From: Xiphydria camelus
Taxonomy: Eukaryota > Arthropoda > Insecta > Hymenoptera > Xiphydriidae
DNA length: 64,000 bases
Assembly: GCA_963678675.1 (NCBI GenBank)
Contig: OY783191.1
Coordinates: 16,211,096-16,275,095 of the forward strand
Direction of reading: 5' to 3'
Numbering within the stretch: the first letter of the stretch is position 1; each line of letters starts with the position of its first letter. The notes beneath the pieces are model-generated. The model saw only the letters and a list, made by a program, of their open reading frames with translations. It was not told the origin of the DNA and did not search any database. Positions 45,250 through 55,680 of the stretch are shown piece after piece. Both the position numbers and the translations under genes were made by a program.

Positions 45250-46095
45250 TAACCGATTCACGTCTTCCGCAGTTGCCGGCGTGCTTTATGTTTCCTCTTC
45301 TTCGTCCTCGTCTTCTTCAGGTTCCTCAAGTAGTTTTGTCTGCATCATCATACGGTTCTGCTGTATCTAATTGCAAAATCTCTTCAGGCTCATGGCCACT
45401 GAAGTTTTCAATGTCTTGCAATTCTGAGGAAGGATTCAGGCATGCCTGTCCGTGACACTAACCACAAACTGTAGAGCATGGTAGTCCTACTTTTCTACGT
45501 CCACACTGCGCACCACATCATTTTTTACAATTACAGAAGATTGTGTTTAATAGTTCGTCTGGGGCAGGTGGCAATAGTGTTGTTTTCGGCTCTAGCATCT
45601 CGTTTTTTAAAGATCTATGACTGAGAGTTTTGCTCCGATTGACTTGAAATTTGGAAGCAGCATTCTTTAAATGTTTTACTATAAGAAAAGGCAATTTAAA
45701 AAATTGATTTTTAGACCCCCCCCCCCCCCCCCCCCCCCCCCAAGTAAAAGAACAAGCAAATCAATGTCTTCTCTAATGATGACGGCGGTTCTTTCTCTTT
45801 CCGATACTTCGATGGCTGTTTCGATGATTAGGACATCCGCATCATCCTTGGCTTATATTGTAGCGATGTTAGCAGCTTGTAGTTGTTCAATAAGCATTTC
45901 AATAAAAATGTTTTTGTTGCATAGGCTTGATAAGAACTTTTCTTGGCTGATTGGCACATTCATTGTTGCATCAAAGCGAACTTCATAAGATGTAGACAGT
46001 GCAGTAGTTCGTCTTAATTGCTCCATTGCTTTTATATTTTTAAAATTGTCTGACTAACCGTCAAATATAACAAATATGTTAGAACTTAGATTGAA
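45250..46095 (-). pseudogene. Element D gene, DDADV and Cys-rich family
   Basis: On the minus strand, AMEQLRRTTALSTSYEVRFD is followed by ISQEKFLSSLCNKN, AKDDADVLIIETAIE, EDIDLLVLL and a Cys-rich tail (CNCKK, CGAQCGRRKVGLPCS, CHGQACLNPSS) resembling a TSO1/tesmin CXC motif. The final acidic run is EEDEDEEEE-like. I recognise the arrangement from unnamed transposon proteins of invertebrates, distantly like the element E gene. A 27-base homopolymer (plus-strand C, 45715-45741), internal deletions and stops destroy the frame. Confidence 0.6.
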
Positions 46096-46404
46096 GACTT
46101 CAGTGGCCATGAGCCTGAAGAGATTTTGTAATTAGATACAGCGGAAGCGTGTGATGATGAAAACATAAAGCACGCTGGCAATTGCGAAAGACGTGAATCG
46201 GTTACTGTTCAGAAGCCATGTCTAAAAAAACGCGCCTTGCATTCTACTTCAAAAGTGGTGCGGAAAAGGATGCATTTTTTGTTATTAATTATTTATTATA
46301 TTCTTTTTTATAAATGAACAAACTTTTAACTGAAATAATAGGAATTCAATTTTTTAGTATAACTACTAAGAAAAGTACATTTATAGTTATAGCTAAGCAG
46401 TATA

Positions 46405-46639
46405 CTGCCCAACTATGGAGAAAGGCAGTAATTGCTAACCAACAAATTTGTGGAAAATCAACTTTAACTTCGATGCCTTTTGCCGAAGGGTTTCCAAGAT
46501 AGATTACTAATAAAACCTACCTTTAACACTACGAAAGGGTACAAAATTTGGTTACAAAGTAATTGAAGATATTCAATGGTACCAAGAAACGCACTTCGAT
46601 TTGTTTTGCTAATTACTGCCTTTCTCCATAATTGGGTAG
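46405..46639. mobile_element. TA-flanked MITE in right arm of D
   Basis: The 235-bp element has inverted ends CTGCCCAACTATGGAGAAAG and CTACCCAATTATGGAGAAAG. TA lies on both sides. The left arm of D at about 44965 has the unoccupied site, which confirms the boundaries. Confidence 0.85.
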
Positions 46640-47869
46640 TATATACACTATGACCTATTCAAAAATGCGCGCTCCCACTCCTTCACGCTATATCTCGAAA
46701 ATGGTTGATATTACAAAAAAATGTATACAATCAAACTTGTAGAGAATGCTGTTTTACGTAAATTTTGTTAAAACATCTTAAGACATCAGACTAACCGGAA
46801 GCGAGATTTTCGCAAAAAACTGATTTTCATGACCTTTGACCTTTGATATCTCGAGACGCACAAGGGTGAGCATATGAGACTTTTTGGTGCTTCATTAGAA
46901 CATCAAAACGAAGATCTCTGCAAAAATCCAGCTTGCTTTCTCTCATTCCGCAGAGGAAGTCTTATTTTCCTGGACTATAAATGTATCAGACGCGTGGTGC
47001 GGTGGACCTACATGATCGACTTGTCGTAGTGAAATTTGGCTTTGTAAAATCGTTTAGAAACAATGAAGTAATGTGTTGAAAAGTTTAAAAACGACACTTT
47101 CAAATGCTGTAAGTGCAATTAAGAAAAATTTGTTTGTTTCATTGTAATAGACCCGTGAATATGGCCAAAATCGTCCGTTTTCGTATATTTAACCTCAAGT
47201 ATCTCGAAATCCTGACCAACGTCGCAAATTTGAGAGTCAGATTCGTTTTTAGCGTACATAAATCTATAAGAATCACCTGGTCTGGTTCGAGTAATAAAAT
47301 CACTGTTGTCCAGAGAGTGTAATAATTTATTATTTCCCTCCTTCCCGATCCCGCTCTCCTCACCTTAGGCCTCTATCGATATCTCACTGTGACTTTTTTG
47401 GATTTTGGCCATTTTTAAATGGAAGGTAATTAAATTTTCTAAAATTTTATTCTTCAAAGTTTTTATGTAGGATTAGTACTTTTGAAAATATTTCACTCGA
47501 AAGTAGAGCGCAAGCTAAAGTTTGCCCGTTTTAGAAAAAAATTGTCATCTTTGCAAAGCTGTATCTGATCAACTACGACAGCTACCGAGCTCCGCTAGAG
47601 CTTAAATTGTAGCAAATTTTATCTACTTTAGAAAAGGTAAGAGTGATTTTTTTCACCAGAAGTTCCCTTTAGTGTCTTTTTGGCAAGGAATTGAAAAGAG
47701 TCCAAAAATATCGCGGTTTTTTGGCTATATCTCAGGTGGCACAACTTTTTCAGGGTTGCAAATCTGGATTTATACTACCCAGGTGGATCCTAACAACATA
47801 TAAAGAAATTAGGTTTACCCTAATTATTGCAAGGTTGGGCTCTTTTTTATGTACGATATGACTGGCCTA

Positions 47870-48056
47870 AAATATATATTTTTGCAAATATGGCACTTAG
47901 ACCCTTTAGTAGTCGTCGTCGTCGTGGAAGTTATACTCTTCAATTATTATGGAACTCAGCTGTCCTGATTTTAACCAGAATTAGAGAGAAATCTGATAAG
48001 AATCAGGCGTACCTACCTGATTAAAGAGTTCCATCACTGGCAGTTGCCGATCCTGC
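47870..48056. other. Spacer between C and gene remnant
   Basis: A short stretch with a (GTC)n-like run at 47913. No feature recognised. Confidence 0.35.
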
Positions 48057-48586
48057 TTAACCCCTCCCACCCACCACGACCAACCAACGATGATGTTTAT
48101 CGTCTATAGTTCCACAAATCCTATACGTTATATTCGCTATGTCGAAGGTCCAGTGAATAAACCCTGTATGTGCCCAACGTTGCAATTGCCGTCTGGAGAT
48201 AACTTTTCTAACTTTAGACTGGACAGTTTCTACTCGTAAGTTACGTTTCATTCCACTGCTCCAATATTCTACTACATTCTTTTTATACTCATGATCAACT
48301 TCTTCTTCATTCATACAATGGTCTACTGTTGAAGTTGCACTCCCTCGCTCCATTAATCATCACTGTGTTCAACAACGTTCACTTCGTATTATTTATATTA
48401 TGGTTCTTGAATGTCCAAAGAATCTTCATCTATAACGTTAACTGTATTTTGCCGTGTCATAGTATTAATAAGAATTTCTTCTATTGAATTTTTAAAATCG
48501 ATTTCGAATTCGTTAACCTGTGATTCAGGAATATCCATTGCAATAAAGGTAGCTAATAGGAGAACGTTCACTGGATTGATTAACAT
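48057..48586 (-). pseudogene. Transposon-type protein N-terminal remnant
   Basis: Two minus-strand frames lie end to end: an acidic lead (FIAMDIPESQVNEFEIDF) and, after a frame break near 48355, YKKNVVEYWSSGMKRNLRVETVQSKVRKVISRRQLQRWAH. The YWxxG...VQSKxxKVxSxxQLxRW pattern occurs at the start of several arthropod transposon proteins, where it probably binds DNA. I cannot name the family. No catalytic part follows. Confidence 0.4.
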
Positions 48587-49092
48587 GTTTCAATTGTATA
48601 ATATATTTTAATTCAAATATTGTTATTGTGTAAGATGACCTTCATGACCACAGTATCAAGAAACACGCTATAACTGAACGTCCAAACTAAAACTTGTTCT
48701 TTCGCTTCTTTATATATGTTCGAGGTGTGATTAAAAATATAAAATTATTTCGAGCGATGGAAAGCAACGATACTTGTTTTTTTAACGCACCTTTTTAGTG
48801 TATTCGCGAGAGTTGATAAATGGCCAGTAACATGAGCTCTGTTGACGTTGACTAGCAATACTAATTGTTTAATCCTAAGTTATGGTTTTTCCCTGTATAG
48901 AAAAGCAAATAAACCTATTTTTATTATATACTAGCAGCCCGTCCCGGCTTCGCACGGATAGATTGTGGATTGATTTTGGTCGTCATTTAATGAATTTTTA
49001 GCAGATATCTGTACTCATAGGTAGGGAGCCATGCTACGCTAAAAAAACACATGTATTTAATTTAAATTGGAAAGTATATTTCTTTTATTAAT

Positions 49093-49477
49093 TTATCTTA
49101 AGGCCAGCGGATAGACAATGTTTTTTATTTTTTTATTTGGAGTAAAAACGTGTAAATTTTTCGGTATGCCAACTCTGGAGCAAGCCACATACAATTGGCC
49201 GTGTGAAAAACATGAATTTTCCAAATTTAAGCCAGCAATAGTCAACCATTGACCTTGTGCTTTGTTGATGGTAATAGCAAAAGCAAGACGCAAAAGGGAA
49301 CTGGAGCCGCTTGAATTCGAATGTTAAACCGTTGGAAATCATAGGTATGCGTGAATGAGGACGTCTTCGCCTTTGAATTTGCCAGTGATGATTGTTACCT
49401 CGATTAAATTTGGTTGGCACTAAGGGATTTTTCGTGTAACTGATTTGGAATATTATGTCAGATGTAAGAGATTCCAA
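49093..49477 (-). pseudogene. Helitron helicase C-terminal fragment
   Basis: Two overlapping frames on the minus strand carry IPMISNGLTFEFKRLQFPF and then RLAFAITINKAQGQ and GQLYVACSRVG, ending NIVYP. These are the last motifs of Pif1-type Helitron helicases. One frameshift near 49290 separates them. The Rep nuclease and the rest of the helicase are absent. Confidence 0.8.
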
Positions 49478-49859
49478 ATGAAGGTCATGGTCAAGGTCAA
49501 ATACAATATCACCATTGTACAGCCACTAAAAAATCCTAAATCCTACTATCAAAAAGAATTTGTATAGGGCCCATAGCTTTCATGGTACGAACCCGAACTG
49601 TGCTTGACCTCAATTTGACCTCCGCTGACCATAAAGGTCACATGGAAATAATGGTCAAGGACATATTTGAACGTGAAATTTTCCGCTCTTTTCATTTCCG
49701 GTATATAAAATAGAGGTTCGGATTTTAAAAAATCAATTTTACCTAGAAGGTCATTGTCAATGTCAAATCCAATATGACCATTGGGTAGCCAGGGAAAAAT
49801 CCTAAAAGTTTTATATTAAACGTTTTTCTCTAAAACGATTTTCCGCTGAGATAATCAGC

Positions 49860-50365
49860 TGTGCCTGGACTTTTTGAACACCCTGTATAAGATTTACTAA
49901 CTCAGAAACCTTCGCGAGCATGCGTCCAACCATTCCCCAAAGTTTCATCGCAATCGGATGAACGGTTTAGGAAGGCATAATAATCATCCGTACTGGTACT
50001 TTTCGAACACCCTGTATACGATTTACTAACTCAGCGACCTTCGCGGGCATGCGTCCAACCATTCCCCAAAGTTTCATCGCAATCGGATGAACGGTTTAGG
50101 AAGGCATAATAATCATCCGTACCGCTATTTTTTGAACACCTTGTATACGATTTACTAACTCAGAAACCTTCGCGGGCATGCGTCCAACCATTCCTCAAAG
50201 TTTCATCGCAATCGGATGAACGGTTTAGGAAGGCATAATAATCATCAGTACCGGTACTTTTTGAACACCCTATATAAGATTTATTAACTCAGAAACCATC
50301 GCGGGCATGCGTCCAACCATTTCCCAAAATTTCATCGTAATCGGATGAACGGTTTAGGAAGGCAT
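49860..50365. repeat. 124-bp tandem repeat in Helitron
   Basis: Four units of about 124 bp carry TTTGAACACCCTGTATA and GCATGCGTCCAACCATTCC, with units at about 49880, 50000, 50130 and 50260. A single unit is present in the second Helitron near 57540. Array length thus varies between copies. Confidence 0.85.
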
Positions 50366-51489
50366 AAGAGACATACAGACAGACAGACAAACATTCATTT
50401 TTATATATATAGATTATATTATATTTATATTTATATTATACCAATACTCTCCTTGCGTCCTCAGTAGCTGGGCCATCGAGCTCGACATAGAAGTTGAACA
50501 TTTGGAAGACTGTAAGAGGAAAAATAAAAAAAACTAAATATAGTTGATTTCAGAATTAAAGGGCCTAGCGGAATAAGCATGTGAAATCTGCCCCCACGTG
50601 TATCAGCACCAAATTTATATGATCGATAGGCATCTATGAGAAACTAAATCTCCTAAATTTTTAGACCCCTAATTGCTATAGGGGGAGAGTTAAGAGAGGG
50701 GGAAGAAAAATCGAAAAACAGCTTTTTTTCCGGAACGGTTCGACCGATTTTCGTGAAAAAAATATATGTTACTCTTCCTGAAGAGCCAATTCCAAGAAAA
50801 AATATCTTGAATTTTTGTTTTTAAATTCGCCCAAAAAAAATGTATGAAGTTTTTAAACAATTTTTTTTATGTTATAATTAATCGGAACCACTCCAATTCT
50901 TTTCTCATTTTTTTCTTTGGAATGTCCTTAATAACATAATTTTTCCAATTTTATCGGACGTGTACCCCACTGAAAAATATTAACAAATGCACACGGCTCA
51001 TCACCTACCTTCTATAATTATATATACATATATGATATACACTGTACATTAACTACAAAGGAATTTTTCCACTTTTATGATAATTCGGCATATGGTAATT
51101 GTTATTTTTTTGGAACAGTCTTTCAATGATATTATTTATTTATTTATTATTATTTCAATGCTTCCTTTACTATGAGCGAGCTCGCGTCTCACGATACGGG
51201 GTGCTTCATTTCTGTAAGTCTTCTGGCCTCTCACTTCTTCATTTTATAAAAATTATATTAAATAAGAAATAGGTCCAAAGAGACTTTTTGTATGCTTTTT
51301 TAACGACAAATGTTTTATAGTGCGGTTGCTTCGTTGAAAATTAAATATGAAAGGACCCTTGCCTCTTACTTTTATATCCAGTTACAAATTATACATTCGG
51401 CAGAGAAACAATTTTAATCCTCGTCACTGATTTCATCTACTACGGGAATGAATCCACTTCTCATGAACATTTTACTCAGTATTTCAGAT

Positions 51490-53233
51490 TTTAAAAAAGT
51501 TGTTCAACGCGGAATCCTTATTGTTAATTTGTGACGGTACCTATGCACGACACCAAAAAAGTACAAATAACGAATACCAAAGAAAATCTTTCTCTGGCCA
51601 AAAGAAAGTTCCTCTTTGCAAACATTTTACGATTTGTATTACTGATGGATACGTAGTAGATATGAAGGGCTCGGGGCAACAAGGGATATAAGCCACATTT
51701 TCATAATTCTGAGAAAACTCTGTTTGAATATATCATTCAAATCCTGAAATCATAAAATAAGTCGGACTAATTTTGTTTTAAGTGTGTACAAACAGTTGAA
51801 GGCAGTGCTTTTGATAGTGAATATTTTATTTTAAAAAATAATTTACATACTTGAAAAAAACATTTATTTAAAAACCAAGTGACATATTACTTTTTTATTA
51901 AAAAAAAGAAATATCTATTTTTGGTATTTATAATATTTAATAATAAATATAATATTTATATATAATATTTATATTTGGTATTTTATTTTGGTATAAAAAA
52001 GGAACATAGTTTTATATTCTACGATTAGAAGGGTAGCACTTAACGAATAGTATCAAAATTTTGGTTGCAATTCTCCTGTAACAATATTTTAATTACCCAG
52101 TGACTAGTAAATATTTTTAATGCAAAAAGGTCACAAGCCACAAATTAGAGAATCGTCTTTGTTTTTACAAGAACATGATTATAGCACAGTGCAAACTCAG
52201 ATTTATTTTCACTAGTAAACCTCAACTTTAAGAAAAGATTCAATTTTTAGTGAACAATAATTTAAATTTATTAATATTACAGCATTTTGTTATTTTTTTC
52301 TATAGAAGGGCATAAGCCATTTTTATTTCTGCATAAAGGGCATAAGCCACTATAAAACTTACTTACCGATAAATCGCTGAAGAATTCATCATCAGAAGTT
52401 GAGCTTGTTTCAATATAATCCCGGTCTTTAACTGAATCATCAGAGTCGAAATAACGATTACTATCACTTGAATTGAACTCGTTTTCAGTCTGTTTTCATT
52501 TGCACGTCCTTCCAGTCACAGTGGCCATGATGACTTTTGTGTGGCTTATAACCTTCTTGTATGAAAATAAGTACCAACTTAATGAATATACAACAACGGC
52601 ATTCTCGGCTGTTGGCGCCATATGTTGCAATATGTATGTAATATTTGTTGTGACTTCGGCCTTGCATTACAGCAATCCATCAGAGCAGAAATTTCATTTT
52701 CGCGTAAAATGTGGCTTATATCCCTTGTTGCCCCGAGCCCTTCATATGTTCGGACCTTTTATCCTACTAATGAAAATGATGCAAAAATTCTAGAATCTAT
52801 CATTCAAGACGAGAATGGTTTATGTGCATTACTAGAAAAGAAAGATAAGTTTGTACTCGATCGCGGTTTTCGAGATATAAATCAATATCTCGAAGATAAA
52901 CATTTTAAAGTATCGATGCCTGATTTGAAAGAGAAGCGCAAGCAATTAACTACTCAAGAATCTAACCAATCTCGTTTTGTGACTAAAATTCGCTGGGTGG
53001 TTAAATCTGTTCACGGCATTCTCAAACAAAAATATCGTCTTCTAGATCATAAAATCGACAACAAACTGATACCTAAAGTTGGAGTTTATTTTAGAATTGC
53101 ATCATTTATTAATAACTCGTACGGCAAAAGACTACAATCTGATGTAGAATACACAGATGCAATGAGGAACTTGCATGATTTTTTTATTGGCTTAAAAAAT
53201 AGAGTAAAAAATTACAATTTTAACGGTATATAA
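51490..53233 (+). pseudogene. DDE transposase of H, split by G
   Basis: The first part (51490-51663) reads LLLICDGTYARHQKSTNNEY, with the first catalytic Asp in CDGTY, and then FTICITDGYVVDM. Element G intervenes. The second part (52744-53233) reads FYPTNENDAKILESIIQ, KFVLDRGFRDINQYLE and KIRWVVKSVHGILKQK, with the second Asp in LDRGFRD and a likely Glu downstream. One base is missing just after G. The N-terminal half is gone. The order matches the DDE_Tnp_4-type core. Confidence 0.75.
51664..52743 (-). mobile_element. DNA element G inside the DDE gene
   Basis: The inverted ends GAAGGGCTCGGGGCAACAAG are flanked by ATAT (51660-51663 and 52744-52747). Excision would restore the host codons around VDM-FGP. 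It contains repeated AAGGGCATAAGCCA motifs. On the minus strand an acidic open stretch (52374-52500) rich in Ser and Asp ends at a consensus donor GTAAGT, possibly an exon of a lost gene. Confidence 0.75.
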
Positions 53234-53309
53234 TTTTATGGTGTTAACATGTCGGATACCTTCAAAAATTTGAGTTAAAAATGTAGCGTTTCAAAGAGCC
53301 GCGCAAACA

Positions 53310-53500
53310 GCGAGGAGCAATGTGTGACGTCACGCAACAGTAAAAGCGCTATCGGCCAATCATACTGCGTTCTGGGGCGGGGCGTAGTTAGGAGCACTCG
53401 ACAGTCATTGGTTGACATTGAGATTTAGCCAATGATCATCGAGCGTGTGACGTCACGGAACAGTAAAAGCGTCTAGGCCAATCCTGCTGTGGGTCGGGGC
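53310..53500. promoter_or_regulatory. Promoter-like GC-box/CRE duplicate
   Basis: A 123-bp spacing separates two TGACGTCA palindromes (53325-53332 and 53448-53455). Each is followed by CAGTAAAAGCG and a GGCCAAT-type box, and GGGGCGGGGCG lies at 53374. The block sits between the DDE gene end and the SWIM frame of H. Duplicated CRE, CCAAT and GC boxes suggest the promoter of the downstream gene. This is motif evidence only. Confidence 0.45.
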
Positions 53501-53651
53501 GTGGTTTAGGCGTTTAAAGCACGATTAATTAATTCTTTTTCTCTAATATAGTTACATCTTATTAAAAAATACAGTTCTCCCTGGTTTTTATAACACGATA
53601 GCTTCGTTCAGTAAAATTTTCAAGGAAAAAAAAATTTCACGCAAGTTCCTC

Positions 53652-54212
53652 ATTTTAGAAAGAATGCACAGTCAGAATGGCACGGAAAATGAACTAGCTA
53701 TTGAGGCAGAGACGAAAGGTTGGATCTGGCGAAAGGTTCCTTTCTGACGAAATCCTTGACTTTCCGGACATGACCGAAAAGGAATTGAAAATTTTTTTAC
53801 TGGATCTTATCAACTTTCACAAGCTGTATCGTATTTAGCCGAAATGATGGATAAAGATGGAAAAGTTGTTTTCGAATATGTGATGGCTGAACCAAATGTG
53901 CTCAAATTCAAAATACCATCACGACACATTTCTCGGACATCATATAGAAGCTTCATTAGGTACAAACCTAATAGTATCGGGATTTTTGGCATAATAAACT
54001 ATGCATGTGAATGTGCTAATGGCAGAAGAACAGTTGGCTGCTGTTCTCACGTTGCTGCTATTGTGTACTATTTATCAAATGCAAGATACTTATCAAAAAT
54101 TATTCGACCAGCTGAAATACTCAGTAAAATGTTCATGAGAAATGGATTCGTTCCTGTAGTAGACGAAAACAGTGACGAGAGAGTTAAAATTGTTTTTACG
54201 TCGAATATATAA
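53652..54212 (+). pseudogene. SWIM zinc-finger protein of H
   Basis: Broken frames carry ILDFPDMTEKELKIF, TGSYQLSQAVSYLAEMMDKDG, KFKIPSRHISRTSYRSFIRY and the SWIM motif CECANGRRTVGCCSHVAA, with Cys and His ligands in the CxC...CxH pattern. It ends IRPAEILSKMF and an acidic tail. A frameshift near 53790 and stops upstream disable it. SWIM domains bind DNA or proteins, and in this transposon family the gene accompanies the DDE transposase. Its last part lies inside the right terminal repeat. Confidence 0.75.
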
Positions 54213-54719
54213 TTTGTAACTGGATATAAAAGAGGCAAGGGTCCTTTCATATTTAATTTGCAATGAAGCAACCGCACTATAAAACATTTATGGTTAAAAA
54301 AGCATACAAAAAGTCTCTTTGGACCTATTTCTTATTTAATGTAATTTTTATAAAATGAAGAAGTGAGAGGCCAGAAGGCTTACAGAAATGAAGCACCCCG
54401 TATCGTGAGACGCGAGTTCGTTCATAGTAAAGGAAGCATTGAAATAATAATAAATAAATAAATAATATCATTGAAACTGTTCCAAAAAATTAACAATTAT
54501 CATATGCCGAATTACCATAAAAGTGGAAAAATTCCTTTGTAGTGAATGTACAGTGTATATCATATATGTATATATACTTATAGAAGGTAGGTGATGAGCC
54601 GTGTGCATTTGTTAATATTTTTCAGTGGGGTACACTTCCGATAAAATTGGAAAAATTATGTTATTAAGGACATTCCAAAGAAAAAAATGAGAAAAGAATT
54701 GGAGTGGTTCCGATTAATT

Positions 54720-54972
54720 CTAGGATGCCCGGGAAAAAGAGTATAAGTCAAAATCGCCTACCAAAACACTTCTACAATTTTCTTCTACTTTCCTAGAGAT
54801 ATTTGTGTGCTACATGCATTTAACGGTTCTTATGAGAAGTGTTATTTTCATTTTATACATTTTTTCAACAGTTTGTGTTTCAATATAAACAAATAAAGGT
54901 GTTTTCTGAGCAATACCATTGATACCGTTGATACCATTTTTTGACTTGTACTCTTTTTCCCGAGCATCCTAG
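54720..54972. mobile_element. MITE in right arm of H
   Basis: The 253-bp element has inverted ends CTAGGATGCCCGGGAAAAAG and a near-inverse. AATT flanks both sides. The left arm of H at about 50873 (ATAATTAATCGG) shows the unoccupied site. No gene. Confidence 0.85.
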
Positions 54973-55680
54973 AATTATAACAAAAAAAGTTGTTTAAAAA
55001 CTTCATAAATTTTTTTGGGCGAATTTTCAAACAAACAAAAATTCAAGATATTTTTTCTTGGAATTGGCTCTTCAGGAAGAGTAACATATTTTTTTTTCAC
55101 GAAAATCAGTCGAGCCGTTCCGGAAAAACGCTGTTTTTCGATTTTACTTCCCCCCCTCATAACTCCCCCCGTATAGCGATTAGGGGTCTACAAATTTAGG
55201 AGATTTAGTTTCTCATAGATGCCTATCGATCATATAAATTTGGTGCTGATACACGTGGGGGCAGATTTCACATGCTTATTCAGCTAGGCCCTTTGCTCCA
55301 TTTAGGTTTTTGTAAAAAAATTAAAATTTTCAAAAATTAGTTAATGAATATTTTAAAAATTTGTTTTTAATTTGTTACGATCATTTTATTGTACGTAAAA
55401 AAACCGTACAACTTTTATATTTAAACTGTTATTCTAGCTCGTTTGCTTTCCGAGATAGCTAGACGGACTAACTTTAGGGGACCGAAACCTCCCTTAAAAT
55501 CGAATCCACCGCAGAAACGAAAATATACGGGTCTCTTATTTTTTGATGCTAAGTTTCATCAAAATCGAAGTCCGTTAGTTGGGTAACCTTCTTTGTCGGT
55601 GGAGCAGGGTTGGTTAATACTTGTCTCGTTGATCCTTCACTGTTTAGCGGCTAAGTATTGACAAATGAAAATAGGCCTCA

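Larger units (their letters stand above)
44627..46977. mobile_element. Foldback element D nested in C
   Basis: The ends TAGTCCAGGGAAATAAGG and the inverse CCTGGACTA are flanked by TAA (44624-44626 and 46978-46980). The neighbouring repeat of C shows the empty site GGCCTAAATG. The arms are about 800 bp each and include the C-terminal end of the gene in the loop, so both arms carry part of the coding end. Confidence 0.8.
43227..47869. mobile_element. Foldback element C
   Basis: The ends TAGTCCAGTCATATCGTAC and TAGGCCAGTCATATCG (inverted) share the terminal motif of elements A, B and D. The arms run about 43227-44626 and 46978-47869 and are inverted copies. The left arm also contains several copies, in both orientations, of a segment with CGTGAATATGGCC and GTGGTGCGGTGGACC (43910-44620). 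The loop is element D. No clean target duplication remains. Confidence 0.7.
48931..50413 (-). mobile_element. Helitron, internally deleted
   Basis: On the minus strand it starts TC (after A) at 50413 and ends CTAG (before T) at 48931. A GC-rich hairpin (GCCGGGACGGGC) precedes the CTAG, as Helitrons require. It carries only the tail of the replication helicase and a tandem array. It has no inverted ends or target duplication, as expected for rolling-circle insertion. A related truncated copy is at 57118. Confidence 0.8.
50562..55291 (+). mobile_element. DDE/SWIM transposon H with long terminal repeats
   Basis: The ends GGGCCTAGCGGAATAAGC and the inverse have arms of about 900-1100 bp (50562-51489 and 54117-55291). 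Inside, on the plus strand, are a broken DDE transposase and a SWIM-domain gene. The right arm contains the last codons of the SWIM gene, so the left arm carries an inverted copy of that gene end. Flanks AGAATTAAA and TTTGCTCC equal the unoccupied site in the other arm of structure I with no extra bases, so no target duplication is visible. Confidence 0.75.
39031..55680. mobile_element. Structure I: 16.6-kb inverted-repeat element
   Basis: The left arm (39031-39286, 41989-42400) matches the right arm inverted (50436-50561, 55292-55680) once later insertions are removed. Those insertions are K and a piggyBac-like MITE in the left arm, and H in the right arm. GCCTCATTTGTCAATACT marks the left end and its inverse lies near the right end. 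The loop, 42400-50436, holds a LINE remnant, foldbacks C and D, a broken gene and a Helitron. No transposase of its own is recognised. Confidence 0.65.
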
